From Agrobacterium tumefaciens (GTDB lineage: Bacteria > Pseudomonadota > Alphaproteobacteria > Rhizobiales > Rhizobiaceae): 64,000 nt of DNA. The notes under the pieces are model-generated. The model searched no databases and was not told the origin of the DNA. It saw only the letters and a list, made by a program, of their open reading frames with translations. Shown in pieces: positions 28,227 through 38,476 of the stretch (the stretch's first letter is position 1; each line of letters opens with the position of its first letter). The translations under genes and the position numbers were made by a program. The stretch is taken from assembly GCF_005221325.1 (NCBI RefSeq), contig NZ_CP039888.1:868001-932000 (forward strand), written 5' to 3'.

Positions 28227-29392
28227 AGGCTACCGCTCCCCGAGTTTTTTGCCATTCGGCTGGAGAAGAGGCGGCGCAGGCGACCCGCCGCATCCGCGAT
28301 CACCTTCGGCATTTTCGGCTTGCGGCCGGTCATCAGTACGAAGGCAGCTGCGGCACCGCTGAGACCCGGCACGGCATAGACCAGTGGAATGAAGGCAGCG
28401 CTCTGCTTGATCTGGTTGGTGACGTAAAAACCGAGCCAGCGCAGCATGAAGGCCGTCACCAGCGCTGCGACCATCGGATGCAGGCGCGCTTCGCGGTGCG
28501 ACCGGGAATCGGCGGCGATGACGAGCGAAATCAGCGCGAAGGAAAAGGCGAACATCCAGTCCGACAGACGCTTGTGCAACTCGCTGCGGAAGGTCTCCGG
28601 CGAGCGCTTGTAGCTCGCATTGTTCTCGTCCGGCGAGAGAAGGAAGCTGAGGCTCGCATCACCGGGCGAAAGCGACGGCTCCGAATCCTGTTTTTCCGAC
28701 ATGGTCGAAAGGTCGAAGGCATAGGACAGGAACTTGACGATCGAGACCTTGCCGTCGGGCGTCTTCTGCTGCACTTCGCCGTCTCGCATGGTCAGCGACG
28801 TGCCGCTTTCATCGATCATGCCTTCCTTGGCATAATAAATAAGGTCGAAATTCGGATCGCGACGGTCGGCCACGAACAGGCCCTTGAGGATGCGGCCCTG
28901 CCGCTGGGCGATCTGCACATACAGGCCGTCCTGAATAGTGCGGAAGGTCTTTTCCTCGATGACCGAAGACAAGAGATCGGCATAGGCGGCAGCCACCATT
29001 TGCCGCGCGGAATTGCGGGCGGGCGGCTCGATGAAATTGGTGATGGTGAAGGAAAACAGGCTGAGAACGGCGGCCAGAATGAGAACCGGGCGATACATCA
29101 CCGAACGCGGCGCTCCGGCCGCATCGATGATGGCAAGCTCGGAATCATTGTTCATCGTCGTGAAGATTTGGGTGATGCCGATGACAAGCGCGAAAGGCAG
29201 CACCACGGGGATAAGCGTCGGCAGGATCATCGTCGCGAGCGCCATGAAGGAACCCATCGACTGGCCCGTATCGGTGACGAGATTGATTCTCTGGAGAACC
29301 TGGATGGTCCAGATGATGGCCAGCACCGGCAACAGCGCGACCAGAAACATCTGCGTTGTCCGCCGCAGGATATAGTTCTCGAGAAGCTTCAT
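28223..29392 (-). CDS. lptF: LPS export permease LptF
   Basis: 389 residues, the paralogue of LptG: MKLLENYILRRTTQMFLVALLPVLAIIWTIQVLQRIN, a periplasmic jellyroll and C-terminal helices, plus a ~30-residue basic tail. First gene of lptF-lptG-lptD; the promoter must lie in the 298 bp to pepA. Confidence 0.92.
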   Translation of the reverse strand: MKLLENYILRRTTQMFLVALLPVLAIIWTIQVLQRINLVTDTGQSMGSFMALATMILPTLIPVVLPFALVIGITQIFTTMNNDSELAIIDAAGAPRSVMYRPVLILAAVLSLFSFTITNFIEPPARNSARQMVAAAYADLLSSVIEEKTFRTIQDGLYVQIAQRQGRILKGLFVADRRDPNFDLIYYAKEGMIDESGTSLTMRDGEVQQKTPDGKVSIVKFLSYAFDLSTMSEKQDSEPSLSPGDASLSFLLSPDENNASYKRSPETFRSELHKRLSDWMFAFSFALISLVIAADSRSHREARLHPMVAALVTAFMLRWLGFYVTNQIKQSAAFIPLVYAVPGLSGAAAAFVLMTGRKPKMPKVIADAAGRLRRLFSSRMAKNSGSGSL

Positions 29393-29690
29393 ACGGCCCT
29401 GTTCGACATTGTTTTTTCGTGCGATCGCTCGCCGAATTTCCGCCTATCTAATAGCATCGTTGGCGATTGGCTATTCCGGCATGCTCACAAATATGTTTTG
29501 CGCGATGATTTTTCCACGCCCTGTGTCTTTTTGTGGAACAAGCTGTCGGTTTCATGACGTGATATCGTCGTCCACAAAAATGCCTTTCCTTTAACGACTG
29601 TAGGCCTTTAAAGAATGCGGGGTTGCGCCCCGGGCCGAAAAGGCCATGATCACGCGCATCGTGCAAGTTGTAGAAGAAGAGCAGGAAAAC
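29393..29690. promoter_or_regulatory. lptF / pepA divergent intergenic region
   Basis: 298 bp between divergent essential-type operons, so it should hold both promoters. The middle (~29450-29590) is AT-rich. I cannot choose unambiguous -35/-10 pairs and see no gene. AAGAGCAGGAAAAC precedes the pepA ATG. Confidence 0.4.
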
Positions 29691-31184
29691 ATGTCCGCTA
29701 AATTCGATATTTCTTTCGCCAATTCCGCCTCGCTGGAAAATGCCCTGGCCATCGTGCTGCAGGCCTCGGGCGAGGCGCAGGCCGTCGCCGGTGCTTCCGA
29801 GGCTGATCCGGGTGGTGTGATCGAGAGGGCGTCGAAGATTTCCGGCTTTTCCGCAAAGGCGATGGCGACGCTCGACGTCATCGCGCCGCAGGGTTCCGCC
29901 GCCGACCGGCTGCTCGTCATCGGGCTCGGCAAGCCGTCGAAGCTGGTCGCCCATGACTGGCTGCGCGCCGGCGGCACCGCGGCTGCCCATTTCAAGAAGT
30001 CGGACAAGGTCGTTATCTATCTCGATGCCCCGGGCGTTGAGGTGAGCGCCGAAGCGGCCGCGGATTTCGCGCTGGGCCTGCTGCTGCGCGCCTATAGTTT
30101 CGATGCCTATAAGACCAAGAAGAAATCCGATGACGAAAAGACGCCGAAGAAAGTCGACGTCACCATCGTAACCGCCGCCCATAAGGACGCGGAAAAGGCG
30201 TTTGCCGTGTCGGAAGCCGTGGCTGGCGGCGTGGTACTGGCGCGTGATCTCGTCAACCTGCCGCCGAACGTGCTTGGTCCCGTCGAATTCGCCGAAAAGG
30301 CTGAGGAATTGCGCAAGCTCGGCGTTGATGTCGAGATTCTCGGCGAAAAGGAGATGAAGAAGCTCGGCATGAATGCGCTTCTCGGTGTTGCGCAGGGTTC
30401 GGCCCGCCCGCCGCGGCTGGCGGTCATGCAGTGGAACGGCGGTTCCAAGAAAGATGAACCCATTGCCTTCGTCGGCAAGGGCGTCGTTTTCGACACCGGT
30501 GGCATTTCGCTGAAGCCCGGCCTCAACATGGAAGATATGAAGGGTGATATGGGCGGCGCTGCTGCGGTCACCGGCCTGATGCATGTGCTCGCGGCCCGCA
30601 AGGCCAAGGCAAATGTGATCGGCGTCATCGGCCTTGTGGAAAACATGCCTGATGGCAATGCCCAGCGTCCCGGTGATATCGTCACCTCCATGTCCGGCCA
30701 GACCATCGAGATCATCAATACCGATGCCGAAGGCCGGCTGGTTCTGGCCGATGCGCTCTGGTACACCAAGGATCGCTTCAACCCGAAATTCATGATCAAC
30801 CTCGCCACGCTGACGGGCGCGATCACTGTCGCGCTCGGCAATCTGCAAGCCGGTCTTTTCTCCAATGACGACGAACTGGCCGCGCGGCTTGCTGAGGCGG
30901 GAGAGGCGACGGCCGAGAAGCTGTGGCGCATGCCGCTCGGCAAGGATTACGACAAGATCATCGATTCCAAATTCGCCGACATGAAGAACAGTTCCGGCCG
31001 GCTGGCGGGCTCCGTCACTGCCGCGCAGTTCCTCAAACGTTTCGTGGGCGAAACACCGTGGGCGCATCTTGATATTGCCGGTACTGCCATGGGTTCGCCG
31101 CTGACCGAGATCAACCAGTCCTGGGGATCGGGCTACGGCGTGCGTCTGCTGAACGAACTCGTTCGTGCCCACTACGAAGATTGA
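29691..31184 (+). CDS. pepA: leucyl aminopeptidase (M17)
   Basis: 497 residues. Catalytic domain with K263, D268, K275 in [17 protein letters not shown]286 in [11 protein letters not shown], and the M17 signature [14 protein letters not shown] (D345, E347, R349). It removes N-terminal residues from peptides using two divalent metals; family members also bind DNA. ATG at 29691 is the family start; an upstream ATG at 29646 adds 15 residues. Confidence 0.95.
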   Translation: MSAKFDISFANSASLENALAIVLQASGEAQAVAGASEADPGGVIERASKISGFSAKAMATLDVIAPQGSAADRLLVIGLGKPSKLVAHDWLRAGGTAAAHFKKSDKVVIYLDAPGVEVSAEAAADFALGLLLRAYSFDAYKTKKKSDDEKTPKKVDVTIVTAAHKDAEKAFAVSEAVAGGVVLARDLVNLPPNVLGPVEFAEKAEELRKLGVDVEILGEKEMKKLGMNALLGVAQGSARPPRLAVMQWNGGSKKDEPIAFVGKGVVFDTGGISLKPGLNMEDMKGDMGGAAAVTGLMHVLAARKAKANVIGVIGLVENMPDGNAQRPGDIVTSMSGQTIEIINTDAEGRLVLADALWYTKDRFNPKFMINLATLTGAITVALGNLQAGLFSNDDELAARLAEAGEATAEKLWRMPLGKDYDKIIDSKFADMKNSSGRLAGSVTAAQFLKRFVGETPWAHLDIAGTAMGSPLTEINQSWGSGYGVRLLNELVRAHYED

Positions 31185-31209
31185 AGCGAGCGGAGCGGCA
31201 AGTCTGCGA

Positions 31210-31659
31210 ATGACTGAAATTCTGTTCTACCATCTGACGGAATCGAAGCTGGAGGACGCGCTGCCGCCTTTGCTCGAGAAATCGCTGGAACGCGGCTGGA
31301 AGGTCGCGATCCAGACGGTGGACGAGGAGCGCCGCGATTTCCTCGAGACACATCTGTGGACCTTTCGCGACGATAGTTTCCTGCCGCACGCCACCGACGC
31401 TTCACCTGCACCGCAGAGCCAGCCGATTCTTTTGACCGCATCGGTCGAAAACGGCAATGCGGCAAACGTGCGCTTTCTGGTCGACGGCGCCGAGCCGCCG
31501 CCGGTGGAGACCTATGAGCGTGTCGTGTTCATGTTCGACGGATATGACGCCTACCAGCTGGAAATGGCGCGTAACCACTGGAAAACGCTGAAGGCAGAGG
31601 GGCATTCCCTGACCTATTGGCAGCAGTCGCCGGAAGGTCGCTGGCAGAAAAAGGCCTGA
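31210..31659 (+). CDS. holC: DNA polymerase III chi subunit
   Basis: 149 residues from MTEILFYHLTESKLEDALPPLLEKSLERGWKV split over the family's N-terminus. FDGYDAYQLEMARNHWKTLK and the C-terminal LTYWQQSPEGRWQKKA are HolC hallmarks. Chi joins the clamp loader to SSB. The pepA-holC order is conserved. It starts 25 bp after the pepA stop. Confidence 0.93.
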   Translation: MTEILFYHLTESKLEDALPPLLEKSLERGWKVAIQTVDEERRDFLETHLWTFRDDSFLPHATDASPAPQSQPILLTASVENGNAANVRFLVDGAEPPPVETYERVVFMFDGYDAYQLEMARNHWKTLKAEGHSLTYWQQSPEGRWQKKA

Positions 31660-31788
31660 TCCGCCAAGGATCGGACGGCACTTCTGTCGCAGCGGCGATT
31701 AAGCCTGTAACAAGCCAAAAAAACAGGGCGCGACCGCTTCGTCAGCCGCGCCCTCTGAGGCTTGTATTCCGGGAAGCGTTCAGGCTTC

Positions 31789-32715
31789 TCAGTCGTAGAA
31801 GGAATCCACGAATTTGTGGCGGCCGAGCAGGAAGGCATCGGCCACATGGGTCAATGGCGCGAGGTCAACGTCCGATCGGCTCGCCTTGATGATCTCGGCG
31901 AAGCGCTCGTAAAGAGCCGGATATTCCCGTTCCGGCTGGGACAGTTTTTCCTCGCCGTTGATCGAGAGCTTCGCGCCGCCTTCGGACAACACCATCTGTC
32001 CCGCTGCCGTTTCGGCAACGATATCCCAGCTCTGCTTGCCGGTCTGGCGCCAGTCGAATTCGGCATGGACAGGCGTTTTCGCAACGTCGGAAAAATGCAG
32101 GTCGGCTGCGATCGGGGCGTCGCGGTTTTCCGGGAATTCCAGCGTCGCCTTGGTCAGGAACAGCGCGCGCGGCAGGATATGGGTGATGATCGACAGCGCA
32201 TTGATGCCGGGATCGAACACGCCGAGACCGCCCGCCTGCCAGATCCAGGCCTGGTTCGGGTGCCAATGGCGAACATCCTCTTTCCAGATGACATGCACGC
32301 TGTCGATTTTCGTCGAGGCCAGAAACGCCTTCGCCGCCTCGACCGCCGGTGCATAACGGGAATGCCAGCTGGCAAACAGCGAAAGGCCCTTCGAATCCGC
32401 CAGGCGAACGAGATCCTGCACTTCCGAAAGTGTCGCGCCCGGAGGTTTTTCAAGGAAAACATGCTTGCCGGCATTCAGCGCCGCGTAAGCCGCCTCGTAA
32501 CGATATTGCGGCGGCATGCACAGTGAAACCGCATTGATCGCCGGTTCTGCCTCCAGCATGGCCTCGATGGTGCCATAGGAAGAAACACCGTCCACGGTGC
32601 CGTGGCGGCTCGCGGTGCAGATCAATTCAAAATCCGGATTGCCTGCGATGGCGGGAAGATGCTGGTCGCGAACGATTTTGCCGACGCCGACGATGGCAAG
32701 CTTGGTGGCTGACAT
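31789..32715 (-). CDS. D-galactose / L-arabinose 1-dehydrogenase (GFO/IDH/MOCA family)
   Basis: 308 residues from MSATKLAIVGVGKIVRDQHLP. The NAD(P) fold GVGKI, the EKPPGATL catalytic motif with its lysine, and GGLGVFDPGINALSIITHILP closely match the Azospirillum L-arabinose 1-dehydrogenase and related galactose dehydrogenases as I recall them. It would oxidise the sugar to the lactone in the non-phosphorylative pathway. No other sugar-pathway gene is adjacent. An ATG at 32742 is a possible longer start. Confidence 0.78.
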   Translation of the reverse strand: MSATKLAIVGVGKIVRDQHLPAIAGNPDFELICTASRHGTVDGVSSYGTIEAMLEAEPAINAVSLCMPPQYRYEAAYAALNAGKHVFLEKPPGATLSEVQDLVRLADSKGLSLFASWHSRYAPAVEAAKAFLASTKIDSVHVIWKEDVRHWHPNQAWIWQAGGLGVFDPGINALSIITHILPRALFLTKATLEFPENRDAPIAADLHFSDVAKTPVHAEFDWRQTGKQSWDIVAETAAGQMVLSEGGAKLSINGEEKLSQPEREYPALYERFAEIIKASRSDVDLAPLTHVADAFLLGRHKFVDSFYD

Positions 32716-33173
32716 GGAGAGGAATCCGTTTGAGTGCTGCATGGGATAAAGTGTGACTTTACGGGTTTTTAGCAGAAACAGCCGAAGGGGCAAGGCGATG
32801 ATCCAGCCCGTCGCGTCATTTTTTGTATCGCCGGGATGTGGCGTAATATTTAACTGTATATTCGAAATTAATAATAGGTGCAGTGCAGTAAGTATTTTTC
32901 TGGATAAGCGTCATTTCATTGAAATTTATATTTCAATTATGCTCTTTTGCGGTAATCTCCAACAGATTATTGCTCGTTATTTATTTTATTTTGATTTTTC
33001 CTTCAGGGCGGGGCTTGATGATTATATTGCAAAACGTAAGTGTAGGCGGTGTCTGCGATGCCCTTGCCCACGCTTAGGTCGGCTTTTTACCAATTGACCG
33101 CACGCGAAATCCAGCGTCCTTATCAAGGCGTGCTGCAATTCCGCTGCTGCCGTCATCCGGCGGTGAATTGCCG
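32716..33173. promoter_or_regulatory. AT-rich intergenic region upstream of the EAL gene
   Basis: 458 bp. From about 32830 to 33020 it is distinctly AT-rich against the surrounding ~60% GC. A 114-codon frame (32753-33097) crosses it but its Cys/Phe/Ile-rich composition and lack of ribosome-binding site argue against a gene. It should hold the promoters of the dehydrogenase and the EAL gene, or be the scar of an insertion. Confidence 0.4.
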
Positions 33174-35111
33174 ATGATGGAATTGATCTTCACCCAGGCA
33201 TCCGCTTCAGCGGCCGAGCTTCCATTTCTGCTTCTTCAGGCCGCGGCTGTTGTCGGTATGGTGTCCATATTGATGCTGTTGCGACGAGACGTGGCAATCA
33301 CTGACGCGCGTTACAGAATTTACTACGGCTTTGTGTTTGGAGTGGCCGGTTTTTTATTGACGATGCTGGTCTCCGACTTCATCAAGCTGCCCTCGAAGCC
33401 CTATATCCGCTCCGACCTGCTGTTTCTTGCCGGGGTGTTGGGCTCCTGGCAGGGAGGGCTGATAGGTTTCGCGTTGATTTCCGCAGGGCGCTTCCTGTTC
33501 GGTGGTCCGGCATTATTCGGCGCTGCCATTTTGGACATGAGCGTCATCTCGGCGTCTGGCATTGCCATGTATGCGTGGATGCGCGGCCGAAGCCTGACCG
33601 ACCTCGGCATTCTGGAGATTGGTGGCGTCTTCGCGATCAGGATTTTCGCCGCCTTGCTTGCTGTGTCCTTGACCTTTGGTCTCGACATGATTGGTCAGGA
33701 GGTGTTTCTGAGTAACGTCGGGCGGCGCATTGTCGGCTCATCCGTGGGTCTGCCTATGATCGCGTGCCTTTTTCTGCTGCTGCGCAGTGAAGCGCGGGCG
33801 CGGGAGGCGGCAAAGAAACGCGATCTTGCGGCACGCACAGATTCCTCGACGGGCCTGCCCAACCGGCGTGCCCTTAGAGATCATATCGAACTGGTCATTC
33901 AACGGACGCCTTCGGCTCCCCATGCTCTTCTTTTGATCGAAATCGTCAACATCGCCGATGTCGCAGCCTATCAGGGCGAGGACTGGGCGGATTTATTCTG
34001 GCCCAAACTGGCGCAAGAAATCTGCGATGGCGATAATGGGCTCCTGTCGAAGTTCCAGACGCCGCAAAGCTTCATGTTCAGCGATGCAACGCTCGCGGTC
34101 CTCATAGAAGGGGTCTCATTCGAGAAATCGGAGAGCGCCCATCTGGTCATGCATCTACATGAGGCGCTGATCGCTTTTTCCCGCTCCACCGAGGCAGGCC
34201 CAGTTCCGCATCTGAAGATCGGGGCAGCGAATTTGGATAGGCTCTCCCATCAGAACATCGCATCATTTCTCAAACACCTCAGCCTCGCCCTGCAGAGAAG
34301 CGAAAGCGTCGTGCAGATATTCCCCTTTTCTTTTGCCGAAAAGGCGGCGCGGGACGAGGGTGTCCGGCAGATGCTGGTCGGGTGGATCAAGAATGGAAAC
34401 CCGCCGATACTTTACCAGCCGAAGTTTGAAATCCATACTCGCCGCATGATTGGCGCCGAGGCGCTTTTACGTGCGGTCGATGCGCATGGGCAAACGCTTT
34501 CGCCCTACTACGTGCTGGAAATCGCCGAGCGTCACCGACTGCTGGCGGAATTCGAATGGTCGACCATCGACGCGGTGGTTCGAGACCTTGCGAAGTTACA
34601 GGATGTTGATCCTGATTTTCATCTTGCCGTGAATGTCTCCGCTTCGTCCCTTGCGATGCCATGTTTCGGGGAGAGGGTGGTGGCATTGCTGCTGACGGCG
34701 GCGGTGCCTGCGCACCGTCTATCGATCGAGGTGACGGAAATGAGCAAGATGCCGAGCATCGATGCCGTGCAACACAACTTCGATACGCTGATTGCGGCTG
34801 GCATAAGATTGGCACTCGATGATTTTGGCACCGGTTACGCGGCGCTCACCTTACTGGCAAGGTTTCCCTTCGAAGAGGTGAAGATCGATCATTGGATGAC
34901 ATCAAGGCTCGACCAGGCGCGCTTCAGGGACGCCGTCGTGCTCGCCTTCGAAAGCGCCGAACGATATGGCGCCAAGCTGGTGACGGAAGGCATAGAGACC
35001 GAAGAGCAGTGCCGGATACTGATGCAGATGGGAATCCGTTTCGGCCAGGGCTATCTCTATTCGCCTGCTGTCCCGCTTCAGCGCCTGTTTCGCCAGAGGA
35101 GATGCGCGTAA
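33174..35111 (+). CDS. membrane EAL phosphodiesterase with degenerate GGDEF domain
   Basis: 645 residues. Six or so N-terminal membrane helices including GVLGSWQGGLIGFALISAG, which resembles the 5TM receptor (LytS/YhcK) sensor. A GGDEF domain begins DSSTGLPNRRAL but has lost GG(D/E)EF. The C-terminal EAL domain keeps the catalytic set: YQPKFEI, GAEALLR, NVSASSL, EVTE, LDDFGTGYA, KID, TEGIET and QGYLYSPA. It should hydrolyse c-di-GMP, with the GGDEF part as a possible regulatory site. The start choice (33174 or 33177) is uncertain. Confidence 0.88.
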   Translation: MMELIFTQASASAAELPFLLLQAAAVVGMVSILMLLRRDVAITDARYRIYYGFVFGVAGFLLTMLVSDFIKLPSKPYIRSDLLFLAGVLGSWQGGLIGFALISAGRFLFGGPALFGAAILDMSVISASGIAMYAWMRGRSLTDLGILEIGGVFAIRIFAALLAVSLTFGLDMIGQEVFLSNVGRRIVGSSVGLPMIACLFLLLRSEARAREAAKKRDLAARTDSSTGLPNRRALRDHIELVIQRTPSAPHALLLIEIVNIADVAAYQGEDWADLFWPKLAQEICDGDNGLLSKFQTPQSFMFSDATLAVLIEGVSFEKSESAHLVMHLHEALIAFSRSTEAGPVPHLKIGAANLDRLSHQNIASFLKHLSLALQRSESVVQIFPFSFAEKAARDEGVRQMLVGWIKNGNPPILYQPKFEIHTRRMIGAEALLRAVDAHGQTLSPYYVLEIAERHRLLAEFEWSTIDAVVRDLAKLQDVDPDFHLAVNVSASSLAMPCFGERVVALLLTAAVPAHRLSIEVTEMSKMPSIDAVQHNFDTLIAAGIRLALDDFGTGYAALTLLARFPFEEVKIDHWMTSRLDQARFRDAVVLAFESAERYGAKLVTEGIETEEQCRILMQMGIRFGQGYLYSPAVPLQRLFRQRRCA

Positions 35112-35134
35112 CACATCGCGGTAGGACGTCGCCA

Positions 35135-35171
35135 TGAGTTACCCTCGCAGCCGCAGACAGCGAGGGGGCTC
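35135..35171 (+). terminator. hairpin after the EAL gene
   Basis: CCCTCGC (35142-35148) pairs with GCGAGGG (35160-35166), extended by TGAG/CTCA outside. There is no T-run. It lies ~30 bp past the EAL stop, between convergent genes. Confidence 0.45.
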
Positions 35172-35219
35172 ATCCGGCGGGGACGGGGGGCATATGAGCC
35201 TCCCGTCGTTATCGCATCA

Positions 35220-37103
35220 TCACGATGCCATCGCATCCTCGTATTCGCTCGAAAGCAGCAGCCATTGCTCCTCGGCGTCCGAAAGCTTGGCAGCGGCCTC
35301 GCCGCGCTCCTTCACTTTCAGCGCGGCCTTGGCGGGTGCTTTTTCGTATAAAGCAGGGTCCGCCAGCTCCTTATCGAGGGACTGAATCAGTTTCTCAAGC
35401 TTTGCCGTCAGGGATTCGATTTCGTTGATCTTTTTCTTGAGCGGCGCCAGCTGGCTGCGCTTTTCCGCATTGGCCTTGCGCTGGTCGGCTTTCGAGGTCT
35501 GGTCGGCGGCGGCCTCGGTCTTGTCATCCTTCTTTTTGCCGGAGGAGACGACGAGATCGCGATATTCCTCCATGTCGCCTTCGAAGGTCTTGACCGTGCC
35601 ATCGGCCACCAGCCACAGCCGGTCCACCGTCGCCTCGATCAGGTGGCGGTCGTGCGAGATGAGGATGACCGCGCCGCTATAATCGTTCAGCGCCTCGATC
35701 AGTGCGCGGCGGCTGTCGATATCGAGATGGTTGGTTGGTTCGTCGAGGATCAACAGGTTCGGCGCATGGAAGGCTGCAAGCCCCATCAGCAGCCGGGCTT
35801 TTTCGCCACCGGACAAGTCCTTCGCCGCCGTCGCCATCTTTTCCGTCGCAAGGCCCATCTGCGCCACCCGCGCCCGCACCTGCGCTTCAGACGCCAGCGG
35901 CATCAGCTTGCGCACATGTTCGACCGGCGTTTGATCCGGCACGAGGTCATCCAGCTGGTGTTGCGCGAAGAAACCGATCTTGAGGCCCGAGGCGACGCGA
36001 AGATCGCCCGCCTGCGGCGCAAGCCTGCCGGAGATGAATTTCGCAAAGGTCGATTTGCCGTTGCCGTTGGAGCCGAGCAGCGCGATGCGGTCGTCATTGT
36101 CGATCCTGAGATTGAGCTGTTTCAGGATGGATTTGCCCGGCTCGTAACCGACGGCACCGCCATTGATGGCGACGATGGGAGAGGCGGGTTGCTTTTCCGG
36201 CTCCGGGAAGGTGATTGGCTGGACGTGATCCTCGATCACGGCGGCAACGGTGCCCATGCGCTCCAGCGCCTTGATGCGGCTCTGCGCCTGCCGTGCCTTG
36301 GTGGCCTTGGCGCGGAAACGGTCGATGAAGCTTTGCAGATGTTTGCGCGCGGCATCGTTTTTCGCCTTCGCCTTCATCTGCAATTCATCGGCCTCGGCCT
36401 TCTGCCGTTCGAACTGGTCGTAACCGCCGCGATAGAAGGTCAGCTTCTTCTGATCCAGGTGCACGATCGAATTGACGGCATTGTTGAGGAGATCGCGGTC
36501 GTGGCTGATGATGATGACGGTATGCGGATAACGCCGGATATAATCTTCCAGCCAGAGCGTGCCTTCGAGGTCGAGATAGTTGGTCGGCTCGTCGAGCAGC
36601 AACAGGTCCGGTTCGGCAAACAGCACAGAGGCGAGCGCCACGCGCATGCGCCAGCCGCCGGAGAAGGAGGAGGCGGGGCGCAGCTGCGCCTCGTGATCGA
36701 AACCGAGACCAGCAAGAATGCTGGAGGCGCGTGCTTCGGCCGAATGCGCATCGATATCGACAAGCCGCATCTGGATTTCGGCGATCCGGTGGGGATCGGT
36801 TGCGGTTTCCGCTTCCGCGAGAAGTGCGCTGCGCTCCTTGTCGGCGGCAAGCACGATCGAAATCAGTGATTCTTCCGTGCCGGGCGCCTCCTGAGCCACC
36901 TGGCCCATGCGGGCGAGTTTCGGGATCGTCACCGAACCGCCTTCCGCCGCAAGATCGCCGGTGATGACCCGGAACAGGGTGGATTTTCCGGCGCCGTTGC
37001 GGCCGACGAGACCCGCCTTCACACCGGCGGGAAGCGTCACGCTGGCATGGTCAAGAAGCAGACGCCCGGCGATGCGGGCGGAAAGATCGGTAATCGTAAT
37101 CAT
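35220..37103 (-). CDS. ABC-F ATPase, YheS/Uup-like
   Basis: 627 residues and no membrane domain. Two ATP-binding cassettes: first Walker A GLVGRNGAGKST and signature SFSGGWRMRVALA; second ALLGSNGNGKST and DLSGGEKARLLMGLA; each with LLILDEPTNHLD-type Walker B. The linker between them holds the ABC-F helical region, and the C-terminus is a Lys/Glu-rich coiled coil. ABC-F proteins act at the ribosome; YheS is the closest in layout. ATG at 37103 begins MITITDLSARIAGRLLLD. Confidence 0.9.
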   Translation of the reverse strand: MITITDLSARIAGRLLLDHASVTLPAGVKAGLVGRNGAGKSTLFRVITGDLAAEGGSVTIPKLARMGQVAQEAPGTEESLISIVLAADKERSALLAEAETATDPHRIAEIQMRLVDIDAHSAEARASSILAGLGFDHEAQLRPASSFSGGWRMRVALASVLFAEPDLLLLDEPTNYLDLEGTLWLEDYIRRYPHTVIIISHDRDLLNNAVNSIVHLDQKKLTFYRGGYDQFERQKAEADELQMKAKAKNDAARKHLQSFIDRFRAKATKARQAQSRIKALERMGTVAAVIEDHVQPITFPEPEKQPASPIVAINGGAVGYEPGKSILKQLNLRIDNDDRIALLGSNGNGKSTFAKFISGRLAPQAGDLRVASGLKIGFFAQHQLDDLVPDQTPVEHVRKLMPLASEAQVRARVAQMGLATEKMATAAKDLSGGEKARLLMGLAAFHAPNLLILDEPTNHLDIDSRRALIEALNDYSGAVILISHDRHLIEATVDRLWLVADGTVKTFEGDMEEYRDLVVSSGKKKDDKTEAAADQTSKADQRKANAEKRSQLAPLKKKINEIESLTAKLEKLIQSLDKELADPALYEKAPAKAALKVKERGEAAAKLSDAEEQWLLLSSEYEDAMAS

Positions 37104-37172
37104 GGCGCCGTTTTGGCCGAACTGTCTGGCCAAGGCAAGAGCCTCCGCGCCACACCGTGAGAGAATGCCGCT

Positions 37173-38219
37173 TCAGGAGCCGAGCTGCGCCAGATAGCTG
37201 TTGCGGCTGTGCTGCGCCACCTCCCGCGAGTAGCCGATAACGCAGTTGCGCGTGCCGCTGCGTGCCGAGAGCAAAGCGAGTTCGGCATGGCCGAAAAATT
37301 CCCCGGCTGTGGCGGTACCATCCACCTCCGCGACGCCGATCGAAACCGTCAGATGCTCGCCATCACCGCCACTGGTCGCGAAGCGCAGGGCCTCCACGCT
37401 TTGCCGCAGCCGCTCGGCAATGGCCTCGGCCGTATTCTGCGGCACGCCGGCAAACAGAAAGGCGAATTCATCGCCACCGATGCGAGCGACGAAATCGTCC
37501 TTCTTGACGGTCTTGCGAAACAGCGCGGCGAGCCGTCGCAGCGCCTTGTTACCGGCGGAAGAACCATATTTACCGTTGATTTCGCGGAAATGATCGATAT
37601 CGAGCAACACCAGCGAGGTGGCGGACGCGGCCCGATCCTTCGCAAAAAGGGCGCCGAGCTTTTCCAGAAAGGCGGCCCGGTTGGGAAGCGCCGTCAAGCT
37701 GTCGCGCAGGGAGGCGGCCTGAAGTTCCACCCGGTTTCTTTCGGCTTCGCGGATTTTCACTAGCCCCATGGCGATGAAATGCCGAAGGCTCGTCTGCTCC
37801 TCATGAATGTCGCCCAAAAGCTCCAGGAAACGCTCCGTTGCCGGCGGCTCACCATCCTCGCCCTGCTGGAGGCCATCCATGAAGGTTTCGGTGCGCTGAA
37901 GGCTCGCCTCCAGCCGCGCGGAAATCTGCGTCAGCGTATCGAAGGCCGCGCTTGCCATCTGTTCGGCCTCGATTCGGGAAAAACCGGGCAGGTTGTGCCG
38001 CTGGCCGATAAGATCGATCTCATGCTGCTGCGGCGCGTTGCCGAGCGCGAGAATGTCGCGGCCCATGGCCGGATTGTGGCCCGACAATATTTCATAGATC
38101 AGTTCGTAATTGCGCGGTAAAGGCGCAATGTTCATCTTGGCGATGAATTGCGTGATTTTGGTAACGACAAGAGAACTTCTTGCCTGATCACGTTTCTTAT
38201 CACCCGCCGATGTCGTCAC
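37173..38219 (-). CDS. GGDEF diguanylate cyclase, cytoplasmic
   Basis: About 348 residues without membrane segments. N-terminal ~170 residues are an uncharacterised helical region (FIAKMNIAPLPRNYELIYEIL). The GGDEF domain has DSLTALPNRAAF, the metal Asp in LLDIDHFREIN, and an intact RIGGDEFAFLF. The I-site position reads KKDD instead of RxxD, so product inhibition may be weak. Start uncertain: TTG at 38231 or GTG at 38219; the latter has GGGG upstream. It is separated by 69 bp from the ABC-F gene on the same strand. Confidence 0.87.
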   Translation of the reverse strand: MTTSAGDKKRDQARSSLVVTKITQFIAKMNIAPLPRNYELIYEILSGHNPAMGRDILALGNAPQQHEIDLIGQRHNLPGFSRIEAEQMASAAFDTLTQISARLEASLQRTETFMDGLQQGEDGEPPATERFLELLGDIHEEQTSLRHFIAMGLVKIREAERNRVELQAASLRDSLTALPNRAAFLEKLGALFAKDRAASATSLVLLDIDHFREINGKYGSSAGNKALRRLAALFRKTVKKDDFVARIGGDEFAFLFAGVPQNTAEAIAERLRQSVEALRFATSGGDGEHLTVSIGVAEVDGTATAGEFFGHAELALLSARSGTRNCVIGYSREVAQHSRNSYLAQLGS

Positions 38220-38476
38220 TGACAGCCCCAATACCGATAGATTATTATGAATAGACCGGCGATAACCGATTGTGGAATGCGGCTATTCTTACAAGCAACG
38301 GTTTAAAATTGACTGAATCCGCGAAAAGTTTTGGCGTTGCGAAGCGAAAATTTCCACGTCGGACAGATCCACGGATCACACGCGTTTCCTGAGGGATTGT
38401 ATGACAAATCCTGATTTGATTTCATGGCCCGGCCGCTCTTATATCGCTTCATCGATATTGCAGAAGAGGGCAGCCC

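Noticed and set aside
32753..33097. 114-codon frame in the AT-rich gap before the EAL gene
   Set aside because: Odd composition (Cys, Phe, Ile, Arg), no ribosome-binding site, no family resemblance.
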